This document shows positions 51,819-61,614 of a stretch of 64,000 nt of DNA, one piece after another. The stretch covers positions 3,816,001-3,880,000 of the forward strand of contig NZ_CP115913.1 of NCBI RefSeq assembly GCF_027938815.1, in the 5' to 3' direction. How positions within the stretch are numbered: the stretch's first letter is position 1; each line of letters starts with the position of its first letter. The notes under the pieces were generated by a model. That model was not told where the DNA came from. It worked only from the letters and a program-made list of their open reading frames with translations, and searched no databases. Made by a program: the position numbers and the translations under genes. Source of the DNA: Oceanirhabdus sp. W0125-5. GTDB taxonomy: Bacteria > Bacillota > Clostridia > Clostridiales > Clostridiaceae.

Positions 51819-52745
51819 TTATTTATTAGTTTGACACTTAATAACAGTTACTTCTTTATCTAATAAATTAATAGTATTAACTACAGTTTCATCAATATCA
51901 TTTATTTCAATTGAGCCTTTTACTACCATTTCATGATTTATTCCTTGTTCATCCTTACCTTCAATTTTAATATTAAAAGAAGTTGCAATCATTTGACTCT
52001 CTTCATTCAAAGTTAAGTTTAGTCCTAATCCTTTAACTTTGATATCCTCAATTAAATTTGGCAGGTCATTCACTTCAATAAGTTCTTCAAATAAAGGTAA
52101 ACATTTAAATTCAGACCCTCTCACTTCTATTTGTGTTCTGTTTTTTTGTTCCGCTGAAGCAGCAGCTGATATCAATAAATTAATTGGGACTGGTATCTCC
52201 TCTTCATTAAGATTAAATGAAATTACTTTATTTCCATCTTCTTTTGTAATAAACTCAAAATTATCTTTGTAACCACCAATAAAGTAATCTAGAAATGCTT
52301 CTTGTTGAACTGTCATTTCTCCCATGAATTCATGCTTCATTCCTCTGTGCTCTAATTCATCTAGTCTATAATGAGTAGGTTCATTTATTTTGTAATACTT
52401 ATTCTCTGTAGCATCCACAATTATCTTTTCTTTATCATTTGCGTATATCTCAATGTCTTTTGTTACATTCTGAACTCCTACTTTGAAAGCTCCACTCATT
52501 TTTTTCGCTTCATGATCAGCTTTAACTTTTCCGTCAATATTTACAATGTTTACTCCATTATCTTCTACATCAAGAGTAACATTCATTGTACCATTTGAGG
52601 TGATCTTCATTGTTCTCATTGATTTAAATGATTTCTTAAACATGTCATAACCTTCACGCTTCACTGATGTAGCGAAAGCTGTAGTTGCGATTGTTGTTAC
52701 TGCTAATGCTAAAGTTACTATTTGTATAATTCTTTTTCTTTTCAT
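51819..52745 (-). CDS. Secreted protein of unknown function, first gene of the two-component/ABC operon
   Basis: A 308-residue protein with a signal peptide (about 1-26, ending TTIATTAFA). The body is beta-rich and resembles LolA/LppX-like lipid-binding folds seen in Gram-positive outer-surface proteins (TMKITSNGTMNVTLDVEDNG, KIIVDATENKYYKI). The similarity is by eye only. AAAGGAG lies upstream. Its place suggests binding of the compound sensed by the kinase or exported by the transporter. Confidence 0.65.
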   Translation of the reverse strand: MKRKRIIQIVTLALAVTTIATTAFATSVKREGYDMFKKSFKSMRTMKITSNGTMNVTLDVEDNGVNIVNIDGKVKADHEAKKMSGAFKVGVQNVTKDIEIYANDKEKIIVDATENKYYKINEPTHYRLDELEHRGMKHEFMGEMTVQQEAFLDYFIGGYKDNFEFITKEDGNKVISFNLNEEEIPVPINLLISAAASAEQKNRTQIEVRGSEFKCLPLFEELIEVNDLPNLIEDIKVKGLGLNLTLNEESQMIATSFNIKIEGKDEQGINHEMVVKGSIEINDIDETVVNTINLLDKEVTVIKCQTNK

Positions 52746-52789
52746 AATTATATCTCCTTTGGAATTTATTTGTTTTTCGATGTAATTTC

Positions 52790-52821
52790 ATTATACGGAC
52801 CACCTATAAACTACCTATAAA
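52790..52821 (-). promoter_or_regulatory. Operon promoter with a tandem direct repeat at the -35 region
   Basis: On the minus strand TATAAT (52795-52790) is preceded by two copies of TTTATAGG whose first bases are 11 apart (52821-52814, 52810-52803). No -35 consensus is seen. Paired repeats with an 11-bp period beside the -10 are typical sites for OmpR/PhoB-type regulators, which is the type encoded downstream. Autoregulation is inferred. Confidence 0.6.
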
Positions 52822-52900
52822 ACAAATCTAAAAATTTTCTAAAATTTTCTTATTAATTTCTAAATTTAATTAATTTGCAAATAACTTTTTTATAAAAAAT

Positions 52901-52934
52901 AATGGTGAAATCATCCAAAAATAATTTCACCATT
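52901..52934. terminator. A+T-rich hairpin in the 52822-53099 intergenic region
   Basis: AATGGTGAAAT (52901-52911) and ATTTCACCATT (52924-52934) form an 11-bp stem. It lies between divergent genes, upstream of both, so its role is unclear. The rest of this gap shows nothing but promoter-like A+T-rich sequence. Confidence 0.45.
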
Positions 52935-53099
52935 GATATAAACTTTAAATTAACTCAATTGTAAATATATCTTAATTATACTATAATTAACATAATATAA
53001 ATAATGCTGTTAGTACTTCAGTATTATATTAAACTTATTCTAATAAATTAAATATATGATGTTTGATTTATTAATGAAAGAATATGGGGGTATTTAATA

Positions 53100-53375
53100 G
53101 TGGAAGGCTTAATAATTATAATATTAATTGTTGTTATTATTGTATTTTCTGGTATGAGGACTGAAAGCCATAAAACAAAAATTGAAACTCAAGTTCTTTA
53201 TCTAGGTGGTACTCTTATTGGATATGAAAGACGTAATATTTTCACAGGTCTAGGTCCTTTTACAGTTGTAGGTAAAGGCAGAGTAGTTTATAAAATTGAT
53301 TATGAGGTTAATGGTGAAAGAAAAGAAGGTTGGGTACGCTTTGGTGGAATAACAGGTCCTGATTGGCGATTTTAA
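53100..53375 (+). CDS. Small membrane-anchored hypothetical protein, 91 residues
   Basis: GTG 53100 with GGGGG upstream. One N-terminal membrane segment (about 3-17) is followed by a beta-rich domain (TQVLYLGGTLIGYERR, GPFTVVGKGRVVYKIDYEVN, GWVRFGG). No family recognised. It ends 16 bases before a perfect terminator and stands alone. Confidence 0.55.
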   Translation: MEGLIIIILIVVIIVFSGMRTESHKTKIETQVLYLGGTLIGYERRNIFTGLGPFTVVGKGRVVYKIDYEVNGERKEGWVRFGGITGPDWRF

Positions 53376-53390
53376 GTTTAAATATGATAA

Positions 53391-53425
53391 TAATACCCTC
53401 TGAGAACAACTCTCAGAGGGTATTA
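53391..53425. terminator. Bidirectional terminator, perfect 15-bp stem
   Basis: TAATACCCTCTGAGA (53391-53405) and TCTCAGAGGGTATTA (53411-53425), between convergent genes. A related hairpin follows proA (56693-56723). Confidence 0.88.
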
Positions 53426-53431
53426 TTGTAT

Positions 53432-53956
53432 TTATTCTAACCTATTTGATGCCATATTCATTAATCCTAACATTAAGAAATAGTTTACTATTGAAATAAT
53501 TAATATTACAAACAATAATAATGGAATAGGTAATATCATCAATACATATAAAGCAATATTAACAATTAAATATAACTTCCATCTTTTAAGAGCTTTCTCT
53601 TCAAGATCATAATCACTATTCAATCTAGCTTCCTCAGCTATACCCATACAAATTCTATAAATCATCATCAGATTAATTATTGTATGAACTATTCCTAGTA
53701 AAATTAAAACTCCTCCATATGAAACATTTCCTATCTCATTGAATGGAACCCTTACTTGATAAATATCAAAGATTGACAAGAAAATTAAAGGTATTGCAAA
53801 TACTTTACCTTTAGCAAAATTCTCATTCCTATCTGATAATTTATTTAATCCTGAATAAAATAGAATATATGCTATAATATCTGGTAAAATATCAAACCCG
53901 CCAATTCTAAAATCAAAAAGAAAAATAAAGGCCCAAAAAAAATTTTTATACCCCAT
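53432..53956 (-). CDS. Hypothetical membrane protein, 174 residues
   Basis: About four hydrophobic segments (near 6-24, 48-62, 79-100, 130-165), with a short positively charged loop. FFWAFIFLFDFRIGGFDILP is at the N-terminus. No family recognised beyond small multi-span Firmicutes proteins. A GGAGTG ribosome binding site precedes the ATG. Single gene. The gap 53957-54230 beyond it should contain its promoter and that of proBA; I see no riboswitch or T-box there. Confidence 0.55.
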   Translation of the reverse strand: MGYKNFFWAFIFLFDFRIGGFDILPDIIAYILFYSGLNKLSDRNENFAKGKVFAIPLIFLSIFDIYQVRVPFNEIGNVSYGGVLILLGIVHTIINLMMIYRICMGIAEEARLNSDYDLEEKALKRWKLYLIVNIALYVLMILPIPLLLFVILIISIVNYFLMLGLMNMASNRLE

Positions 53957-54230
53957 GATTTCACTCCTTTAATAAATTTTTTATTAACAGATATGTACTG
54001 TAATCATCTAAGTCTTTTTAACCTCTCTTTTATAATTCACATTTCCTCTATACAGGTATTACCCATATTATAAACGTTTAAGCTTTTTTTGTAAATATAT
54101 TCCTTGAGAACAATTATAATCTTATTTTTTCCATAATTACTATAATGCCTTTAAATAATATCTTTATATTGTCGTATATTTTGTACAATATTCAGCTAAA
54201 ATAAATTAAGTAAATTATTTATATTAATTC

Positions 54231-54268
54231 AAAGGAGGGAGGACTTTCAATTGATAGTCCATCTATAA
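54231..54268 (+). promoter_or_regulatory. proB leader: hairpin or TTG micro-ORF between ribosome binding site and ATG
   Basis: AAAGGAGGGAGG (54231-54242) lies 25 bases before the proB ATG, too far for direct use. Between them GGACT...AGTCC can form a small hairpin that would restore a seven-base spacing. Alternatively TTG 54251 opens a five-codon frame (MIVHL) ending in TAA that overlaps the proB ATG. Either would affect translation. Confidence 0.4.
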
Positions 54269-55428
54269 TGACACAAAAAAGAGAAGATTGTTTAATAGCA
54301 CTTAAAAGAGTAATTGTTAAAATAGGAACATCAACTTTAACTCATTCAACTGGATTATTAAATTTAGATCGTATTGAAGGTATAGTACGACAATTATCAA
54401 ATATTCATAATAAAGGTATTCAAGTTGTTCTAGTAACCTCTGGTGCTATAGGTGCTGGTATGGGTAAACTAGGCTTTAAAAGTAAACCAAAGACTATTCC
54501 TGAAAAGCAGGCAGCTGCTGCTATCGGACAAGGTATTCTGTTACACATGTACAATAAGTTATTCTCAGAATATGGTAAATCAGTGGCTCAAATATTATTA
54601 ACCAAAGATGTTATATCTAATCGTACTAGTTTTTTAAATGCGAGAAATTCATTTTTTACATTATTAGATAGAGATATTATCCCTATTGTTAATGAAAACG
54701 ATGCTGTTGCTATTGATGAAATAAAATTTGGCGATAATGACACTTTATCAGCTATGGTAACTAATTTAATTGAAGGAGATTTACTAATACTTCTTACTGA
54801 TATTGATGGTTTATACGACTCTAATCCTAAAATAAATCCAGAGGCTAAGTTGATTAAAAATGTACAGAAAATTACAAAAGAAATAAAATCTATGGCTGGG
54901 GAAGCAGGTTCAAGCTTTGGAACAGGAGGTATGATAACCAAAATAAAAGCAGCAGAACTCTCTATTCCTTCGGGTGCTTCAGTCATTATTGCAAATGGCT
55001 CTATACCTAACGTTCTCAATAAAATTATAGATGGTGATGATATTGGTACTTATTTTGAAGGTAGAAAAAATACTCTTCAAAGTAAAAAATACTGGCTTGC
55101 ATATAATGCTACTCCAAAAGGAAAAGTAATAATAGATGATGGTGCAAGAGAAGCTTTAGTTATCAATCGTAAAAGTCTACTTCCTGCTGGGATTAATTAT
55201 GTTCAGGGGACTTTTAGCAAAGGAGAAATTATATCTGTTATTGATTCTAATGGACTTGAAGTTGCTCGTGGTATAACAAATTATACTTCTTTTGACATTG
55301 ATCAAATCAAGGGAACTAATTCATCATCAATTAGAGAAAATCTAGGTTATAAAAGTTATGATGAAGTTATACATGCTAATAATTTAGTAATAGTAAATAG
55401 AAATTATCCTGATGGAAAGGAAGAGTAA
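54268..55428 (+). CDS. proB: Glutamate 5-kinase
   Basis: A 386-residue glutamate 5-kinase with an amino-acid-kinase domain ([67 protein letters not shown]) and a C-terminal PUA domain (from about residue 280). It phosphorylates glutamate in the first step of proline synthesis. The N-terminus aligns with the family, so ATG 54268 is right although its ribosome binding site is displaced. It overlaps nothing; proA starts one base after its stop. Confidence 0.95.
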   Translation: MTQKREDCLIALKRVIVKIGTSTLTHSTGLLNLDRIEGIVRQLSNIHNKGIQVVLVTSGAIGAGMGKLGFKSKPKTIPEKQAAAAIGQGILLHMYNKLFSEYGKSVAQILLTKDVISNRTSFLNARNSFFTLLDRDIIPIVNENDAVAIDEIKFGDNDTLSAMVTNLIEGDLLILLTDIDGLYDSNPKINPEAKLIKNVQKITKEIKSMAGEAGSSFGTGGMITKIKAAELSIPSGASVIIANGSIPNVLNKIIDGDDIGTYFEGRKNTLQSKKYWLAYNATPKGKVIIDDGAREALVINRKSLLPAGINYVQGTFSKGEIISVIDSNGLEVARGITNYTSFDIDQIKGTNSSSIRENLGYKSYDEVIHANNLVIVNRNYPDGKEE

Positions 55429-55429
55429 T

Positions 55430-56686
55430 ATGGATATTAATTTATCTTTAATAGAAAAGGGGAAATCAGCTAAAAAAGCTTCTAGAAAAATGGCAACTCT
55501 AAGTACAGATGTAAAGAATAATGCGCTTCTTTCAATGGCTGAGGCTCTGATATGTAATAAAGAAATGATTATTTCAGAAAATGATAAAGATATGAAAAAT
55601 GGTAGAAACAAAGGATTTTCAAAAGCGTTGCTAGATAGGCTCCTTTTAAATGATAAAAGAATAAATGAAATGGCAGAAGGCCTAAAAAATGTAGCTTCTC
55701 TTTCAGATCCTTTAGGAGAAGTATTGAAAATGTGGAAAACTCCAAATAATCTTCAAATAGGTCAAATTAGGGTTCCTCTTGGTATTATAGGTATGATTTA
55801 TGAAGCAAGACCTAATGTAACAGTTGATGCAGCCGCCCTTTGTGTAAAATCTGGAAATGTTGTTATTTTGAGGGGTGGATCTGAAGCTATCCATTCAAAC
55901 ATCGCACTTTCCAAAATTATTTCAAAAGCAGCTATAGAATCAGGTTTACCTGAAGGATGTATCCAACTTATTGAAACTACTGATAGAGAAGCAGTAAATA
56001 CCATGATGAAGTTAAATGAATATATAGATATACTTATCCCAAGAGGAGGCGCTGGTCTTATAAACCTAGTAATAAAAAATGCTACAGTTCCAGTAATCAG
56101 AACAGGGGTTGGAAACTGTCACATATATGTTGATGAAAAAGCTAACCTTGATATGGCAGAAAGAATAATAATAAACGCAAAAACTCATAGACCTGCTGTT
56201 TGTAATTCTTTAGAAACTTTACTAGTACATAATGATATAGCATCAAAATTATTACCAAAACTCGAAAAAACTCTTAGTTCTTTAGGCGTGGAATTAAAAG
56301 TATGTCCTAAAAGCCAAATAATACTACCGAATATAACTAGTGCATCAGAAGAAGATTGGTCTACTGAGTTTCTTGATTTAATCTTACCAATTAAAGTTGT
56401 AGACTCATTGGATGAAGCTATAGATCATATATATAAATATGGTTCAAACCATTCAGAAGCCATCATAACTAATGATTATTTAAATGCTCAAAGATTCTTA
56501 AAAGAAGTGGATGCTGCTGCTGTATATGTTAATGCATCCACTAGATTTACTGATGGTAGTCAATTTGGCTTCGGTGCTGAAATTGGTATTAGTACTCAAA
56601 AACTCCATGCAAGAGGCCCAATGGGACTTAATGAACTTACAACAATTAAATATATCATCTATGGCGAAGGACAGATTAGAGAGTAA
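55430..56686 (+). CDS. proA: Gamma-glutamyl phosphate reductase
   Basis: A 418-residue NADPH-dependent reductase of glutamyl phosphate. GMIYEARPNVTVDAAALCVK, GNVVILRGGSEAI, PRGGAGLINLV, ATVPVIRTGVGNCHIY and, around the nucleophile, THRPAVCNSLETLLV are diagnostic, ending in QKLHARGPMGLNELTTIKYI. ATG 55430 is one base after the proB stop and has GGAAGAG upstream; an ATG six codons earlier overlaps proB and is less likely. No proC is present in this window. Confidence 0.95.
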   Translation: MDINLSLIEKGKSAKKASRKMATLSTDVKNNALLSMAEALICNKEMIISENDKDMKNGRNKGFSKALLDRLLLNDKRINEMAEGLKNVASLSDPLGEVLKMWKTPNNLQIGQIRVPLGIIGMIYEARPNVTVDAAALCVKSGNVVILRGGSEAIHSNIALSKIISKAAIESGLPEGCIQLIETTDREAVNTMMKLNEYIDILIPRGGAGLINLVIKNATVPVIRTGVGNCHIYVDEKANLDMAERIIINAKTHRPAVCNSLETLLVHNDIASKLLPKLEKTLSSLGVELKVCPKSQIILPNITSASEEDWSTEFLDLILPIKVVDSLDEAIDHIYKYGSNHSEAIITNDYLNAQRFLKEVDAAAVYVNASTRFTDGSQFGFGAEIGISTQKLHARGPMGLNELTTIKYIIYGEGQIRE

Positions 56687-56692
56687 TACAAA

Positions 56693-56723
56693 AGCCCCTC
56701 TGTGATTAATTCTCAGAGGGGCT
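56693..56723. terminator. Terminator of proBA and of the export cluster
   Basis: AGCCCCTCTG (56693-56702) and CAGAGGGGCT (56714-56723) form a perfect 10-bp stem. It lies between the convergent proA and FtsX-type permease genes. Confidence 0.85.
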
Positions 56724-56733
56724 ATATTTAACT

Positions 56734-59619
56734 TTAATCTTCTCCTAATTTTACTGCCTGGTCTATTTTTAATCTTGAGATATAAGTAACAATTATTATC
56801 ATAACTACTACTATCATTATACCTAAGATACTATATAGCTTAACATAATCACTTGATAAAGTTTGAATAAGATCAGGTAATACCCTCATTCCTTGAAGCT
56901 CATCCATTATAGTAATATTACTAAATAATTTAAATACAATATTTCCTATAATTGTACCTACAACTATAGCTATTCCTGTTGAGAGTATTTGTTCAATCAT
57001 CAGCATTTTATATAGTTTTCGTTTGTCTAAACCTAAGGAGCGTAAAATACCAAATTGCAGCTCTCTCTCTCTAATTGTAAGCAGCCAAAAGATTATAAAA
57101 CCAATAAATGAAACAAGCAAAGTCATAATAAATGCAAAAGTATAAGATGCATTTATACTTTGAATAAATATATTATTTTTATAGCTTGATATATAGTATT
57201 GTTTTGTTTTATACATAGCTATATTTGCTTCTTTATTTTGTAATTCATTAAATATATCCTTTGTAGATGCATCATCAGTAGTCTTAATCCAAACTTCATA
57301 AGGCATTGGATTAATATAATTATAAACATAATTATAGTTTGTGACAATCATATGAGGATTCACATTAGAATTCCAACCTGGCCAATAATCAAATGTTCCA
57401 ATTATTTTACATTCAAAAAAATATGCTGGTGTTCTGTCGTCTGGCTTGCCTAATGGTGCTGACGCTTCTTCTGCCTCTTTTGCAGCCTTTAGGTCCCTCT
57501 CCTTATAGCTTGTATCTTTTAATTTAATACTTATATCATCTCCAACTTTCAATCCTTGTTCTAGTAAACTTGAAGAAACTAAAACTCCATATGGTTTTTC
57601 AGATAATGCATTTAAATAATTATACCAATGTGTTGGAAACAAATCCGATCTCATATATGCAGTCTTTCCAAATTCCTCAGGAATTACAGACATAAACTCT
57701 AACTGATAAATGCCTTTACGCTTATTATAAATTTCTACACTTGTGGATCTAAGCACTTTAGCAGTTTCTTCTATCCCTGAAACCTCTTTAAACTTTTCAT
57801 AATCTTCCTCAATCAAATAGTTACTTACATTATCAGCGTATTCCCAGTCTTCTTTAAGAACAACATCTGCCCCCATTAAGTGAGAAATATTATCTATTCC
57901 ATCATTATTCATTTTTCTTGCTGAATTCATATTATATATACCTATTGATAAAGTTAAAATCAAGAACAACATAATATATTCCTTCTTGGATGAATCTCTG
58001 CAATTATTCAAAAGAATATTATAAGTTTCAGGAGCCCATGATTTTTTTCTTATCAAGTATATTCCTTTTATAATATAAGGATATATTCTAAGGAATAATA
58101 AACCAAATCCAATACACATAGATATTACTATCAAGAACATTAAAGGATCTATAGGATTTTGAGAAGCTTTAGCAGCAGTTTTCTCAAGTAATCCTCTCTT
58201 CATATTTAAGTTAAAAAATGAATATATACTTAAAGCTACTAATGCTATATCTAAAAAATACTTCTTCCAGATTGATTTTCGTTTCACTCTACCTTTCAAT
58301 CTTTTTGTTTCAACAATAGTTTTCTTACTAGCAAAGTATGCTGGTAATACCATTGTTATTATAAATATTATTGCAACTATAAAAGCGTAGATATAGTCGC
58401 TAAAGTTAATACTTACAGCTAAACTCTCTCTATTAACAAATTCAAGAAACCCATTGGCATTCCCTAAAATCTTTACTATATTTTTACCTAACAATGGTCC
58501 TATTACTATGGCTATACCACCCAAAATTATTCCTTGAATAACATATGAGTTTATTATATCATTTGTAATTGCTCCTCTACTTTTTAACAATGATATTTCT
58601 GTTTTATCGTTATTAACAATGATAGTTGAAACCATTAGTACATAAGAAAACAAAATAACAATAATTGGAACAAACAGTATTAATAGTACTATTGTTGTTG
58701 CTTTCATTTTATCATTTAGACTGTTAAATACCTTAGTAAATACAAAGCTGGCTTCTAAGCCATTTTCAGCAAATAAAGTATTTACTTTCTCAACAGTCTT
58801 TAACATACTTTTTTTATCTTTGTATTCAATATTACTATAGTCTAGATAATACTCATTAATAAATTTATGCTGTGAAAAATCATTTTCTTTTATCATAGCT
58901 AAATGATTTTTTTCATTCATAATTAATGCTGAGTACCATAAATCCCAATCACCTTTTAACCAAAAGTTATTTTCTTTGATTCTAAATACACCTACTATCT
59001 TAAAATTAGAAAGACAGTTATTTCTTAAATTTTCATCATCAATTTTTCTAATTGATTCTGTAACATCTCCATCAAAAGTTGTAGAATATAACGTATTAAG
59101 AGATAGATTCCTACTATTAAAAGTCTTTTCATCAACTATTACCTCAAAGACTCCATTTTCCTCTCCCTCTTGTGAGTATACTCTCCCTTTAACTATTTCA
59201 ATATTATCTTCAATATTTTTTAGAGAAACAACTTTAAACCCTAAGTATGACTCCCTTATATTGTTAATTAAGTCAACTTCCTTAGGCCAGAATGACATTC
59301 TCTCTGATTCAAGTACTCTTTTTTCTGAAATAATAGGTAATTTGAATTCCTTAGTAACTTCTTTTGTTTCATTTTGTAATTTATCTAATTCTGAAGGTGA
59401 GAATTTATTAAATGTATAATTAACACTTCCAGAATGTTGTTTAAATATATGGCTATATTCATCCATATTTCTTTTTAATAATCTATCCTGAACTGCCCTT
59501 GAAAACATAGGTACTATTGTAACAACCATAATAGATAAGATTACTCCTAAACATAATGAAAAATATAACCACTTATTTTTAATTATTTTCCTTATAACTC
59601 TTACTAACAAGTTAATCAC
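56734..59619 (-). CDS. Large FtsX/MacB-type ABC permease
   Basis: A 961-residue permease. An N-terminal span (about 14-40) precedes a ~280-residue extracytoplasmic domain. Then come a first FtsX-type four-span block (about 310-440), a second large extracytoplasmic domain (about 560-830), and a final FtsX block with RERELQFGILRSLGLDKRKLYKM as the cytoplasmic coupling helix. Such proteins work with LolD-like ATPases in lipoprotein, peptide or drug export. GTG 59619 or TTG 59610 are possible starts; TTG fits GAGGTG better. It is the last gene of the cluster. Confidence 0.88.
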   Translation of the reverse strand: MINLLVRVIRKIIKNKWLYFSLCLGVILSIMVVTIVPMFSRAVQDRLLKRNMDEYSHIFKQHSGSVNYTFNKFSPSELDKLQNETKEVTKEFKLPIISEKRVLESERMSFWPKEVDLINNIRESYLGFKVVSLKNIEDNIEIVKGRVYSQEGEENGVFEVIVDEKTFNSRNLSLNTLYSTTFDGDVTESIRKIDDENLRNNCLSNFKIVGVFRIKENNFWLKGDWDLWYSALIMNEKNHLAMIKENDFSQHKFINEYYLDYSNIEYKDKKSMLKTVEKVNTLFAENGLEASFVFTKVFNSLNDKMKATTIVLLILFVPIIVILFSYVLMVSTIIVNNDKTEISLLKSRGAITNDIINSYVIQGIILGGIAIVIGPLLGKNIVKILGNANGFLEFVNRESLAVSINFSDYIYAFIVAIIFIITMVLPAYFASKKTIVETKRLKGRVKRKSIWKKYFLDIALVALSIYSFFNLNMKRGLLEKTAAKASQNPIDPLMFLIVISMCIGFGLLFLRIYPYIIKGIYLIRKKSWAPETYNILLNNCRDSSKKEYIMLFLILTLSIGIYNMNSARKMNNDGIDNISHLMGADVVLKEDWEYADNVSNYLIEEDYEKFKEVSGIEETAKVLRSTSVEIYNKRKGIYQLEFMSVIPEEFGKTAYMRSDLFPTHWYNYLNALSEKPYGVLVSSSLLEQGLKVGDDISIKLKDTSYKERDLKAAKEAEEASAPLGKPDDRTPAYFFECKIIGTFDYWPGWNSNVNPHMIVTNYNYVYNYINPMPYEVWIKTTDDASTKDIFNELQNKEANIAMYKTKQYYISSYKNNIFIQSINASYTFAFIMTLLVSFIGFIIFWLLTIRERELQFGILRSLGLDKRKLYKMLMIEQILSTGIAIVVGTIIGNIVFKLFSNITIMDELQGMRVLPDLIQTLSSDYVKLYSILGIMIVVVMIIIVTYISRLKIDQAVKLGED

Positions 59620-59621
59620 CT

Positions 59622-60611
59622 CTACTTTAAAATGACTAGTTCATTTTCATCAAGTCCTGAAATAATTTCCACATATTTATTTGTAATCATTCCTACTTCT
59701 ACAATTTTTCTAACTTTAACTCCACCATCAAGTACAAATACATAATGATAGTCTGATGAATTAAATAACGCTTGATTAGGTATTCTAATAACCTCTTCCT
59801 TTTTTTCTCCAACAACCCTATAACTTATATTTTTATCTAACTTTAATCCTTCAGGTATTTCATCCTTAAACTTTATAAAAGCACTTGTCCCATTTTTGTT
59901 CTTTTCTACTTTAAGTACTTCTCCTGGATATTCATGTCCACTATAAGTAATTATTGCTGCCATCCCTTCTGAATATAAATCAGATGTATTTTTAATTTTC
60001 GTTGCATGAATTACTATCTCATCACTTCCATCAACTACAGCAATTATATCGCTTGATATCATTTCCTTTCCTCTTTGGAAATCTGTAACTTTAGTTATAA
60101 TCCCATCAATTGGGCTAGAGAACTTAAAACTATCTCTTTTTCTAATCATTTGATCTAATTTTTTAGTTTCATACTTAAGAGTTACATGGGCTAAGTTTTG
60201 TTCATATTCTTTAGCATTTTCACTTTTTAATTTGTCATATTTTATCTGAGCAACTTGTACATTTAATTCCTGTAATTCAATCTCATCTTCAATACCCTCT
60301 GAGTATAATTCAGCGATTACATCTCCCTTTTTAACCATGTCTCCTTGATTAAAATATACATTTTTTAATCTTCCACCTGACATACTTGAGTATAGAACAT
60401 GTCTATTCAAAGACTTAGCAATACCATACCCTTGATCTTCTATATAAATATCTCCTTTATCTACTTTGTATGTTCTATATTCAACTTTATTTGTTTTAGA
60501 TAATATTGGAACCATACCTTTATCTTCTTCTGGGAATATGTTACACCCTGTAAAAACCATGGTAGAACAAATCATTGCAATCGTTATGATCTTTTTTATG
60601 TTTTTTCTCAT
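59622..60611 (-). CDS. HlyD/MacA-type adaptor lipoprotein (copy 1)
   Basis: A 329-residue membrane-fusion protein with a lipoprotein signal (MRKNIKKIITIAMICSTMVF, then TGC). A barrel-sandwich hybrid region (RLKNVYFNQGDMVKKGDVIAEL) is followed by a short coiled coil and FSSPIDGIITKVTDFQRGKE. The C-terminal beta domain has VVGEKKEEVIRIPNQALFNS and EVGMITNKYVEIISGL. It would couple the permease to the cell surface. It is a paralogue of the protein at 62379-63392. Confidence 0.88.
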   Translation of the reverse strand: MRKNIKKIITIAMICSTMVFTGCNIFPEEDKGMVPILSKTNKVEYRTYKVDKGDIYIEDQGYGIAKSLNRHVLYSSMSGGRLKNVYFNQGDMVKKGDVIAELYSEGIEDEIELQELNVQVAQIKYDKLKSENAKEYEQNLAHVTLKYETKKLDQMIRKRDSFKFSSPIDGIITKVTDFQRGKEMISSDIIAVVDGSDEIVIHATKIKNTSDLYSEGMAAIITYSGHEYPGEVLKVEKNKNGTSAFIKFKDEIPEGLKLDKNISYRVVGEKKEEVIRIPNQALFNSSDYHYVFVLDGGVKVRKIVEVGMITNKYVEIISGLDENELVILK

Positions 60612-60627
60612 TAGATCATCCCCCTAT

Positions 60628-61614
60628 CTATTTAAATAGTATTATTTCATCATCATTTTTTCTTACTCTAAGCCTATTGTTTTTCAAATTCATTTTTTCA
60701 ATATAATCTTTAGGTAAATGAAGCCTTCCTATTCTATCAACTACAGCATATTCGTCATGAGTATCATCATTTTCCTCAAAGTTAGAACCTATTTCCCCTA
60801 TCCTATCAGCATAACTTCTATTTCTAATGAATTCACTGTTAGTTCTTCCATCACTAATAGATATAACTCTATCAACTTTCTTAGCCAAACTTCTATCATG
60901 AGTAACAATTAAGATTGTCTGATTCATTTCCTCATTTAATTTTCTTAATATACTGAAAATTTTATCTGAAGTCTTCGTATCTACAGAGCCTGTTGGTTCA
61001 TCTGCCAAAAGAATTTTAGGATTATTAGCTAATGCAATAGCAATAGCCACCCTTTGTTGTTGACCTCCTGAAAGTTCAAATAATCTATTATTTTTTCTGT
61101 GAGAAAGCTCAACCATTTCCAGCAGTTCTAATGCTCTAGCCCTATTGTTAGAACTTCTAAAATAATTTTTAAATCCATTCTGTACTCTATTTTTTACATT
61201 AATACTACGATTATTACTTAACAGTTTTTCATTTCTAATTTCCTTTTTTAAACTTAATACTAACTCAATGTTTTCCATTGCAGTCAAATATGGCAATAAA
61301 TTTCTAGCATTATTTTGCCATACAAAGCCGACAGAATCCCTTTTATATTTTATTAATTGCTCTTCATTTAATTTAAATAAATCCTTCCCATCTACAATCA
61401 GCTTTCCTGCACTTGCTTTATCTAATCCTCCTATCATATTCAATAGAGTAGATTTTCCACTTCCACTATTTCCTATAATAGCTGTAAATTCACCTTCTTC
61501 AATACGCAGATCCATTCCCTGTAATGCTACAACCTCAAATTCCTCTGTTTTATATATTTTTATAAGATTTTCACAATCAATAACATAATTTTTCTTTTCT
61601 TTTTCTTTAACCAT
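60628..61614 (-). CDS. LolD-like ABC ATPase with an AbrB-like C-terminal tail
   Basis: A 328-residue ATPase, about 90 residues longer than a LolD-type subunit. Walker A GNSGSGKST is at 48-56, LSGGQQQRV at 181-189, Walker B ILLADEPTGSVD at 201-212 and the H-loop VTHD near 237. A basic insert (about 126-158) interrupts the helical domain. The last 40 residues (from YAVVDRIGRLHLPKDYIEKM) have the pattern of an AbrB/SpoVT swapped-hairpin half. The tail's role is unknown; dimerisation or regulatory DNA binding is possible. Confidence 0.85.
   Translation of the reverse strand: MVKEKEKKNYVIDCENLIKIYKTEEFEVVALQGMDLRIEEGEFTAIIGNSGSGKSTLLNMIGGLDKASAGKLIVDGKDLFKLNEEQLIKYKRDSVGFVWQNNARNLLPYLTAMENIELVLSLKKEIRNEKLLSNNRSINVKNRVQNGFKNYFRSSNNRARALELLEMVELSHRKNNRLFELSGGQQQRVAIAIALANNPKILLADEPTGSVDTKTSDKIFSILRKLNEEMNQTILIVTHDRSLAKKVDRVISISDGRTNSEFIRNRSYADRIGEIGSNFEENDDTHDEYAVVDRIGRLHLPKDYIEKMNLKNNRLRVRKNDDEIILFK

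Noticed and set aside
53957..54267. T-box or other riboswitch in front of proB
   Set aside because: No T-box consensus (AGGGUGGNACCGCG-like), specifier loop or terminator was seen.
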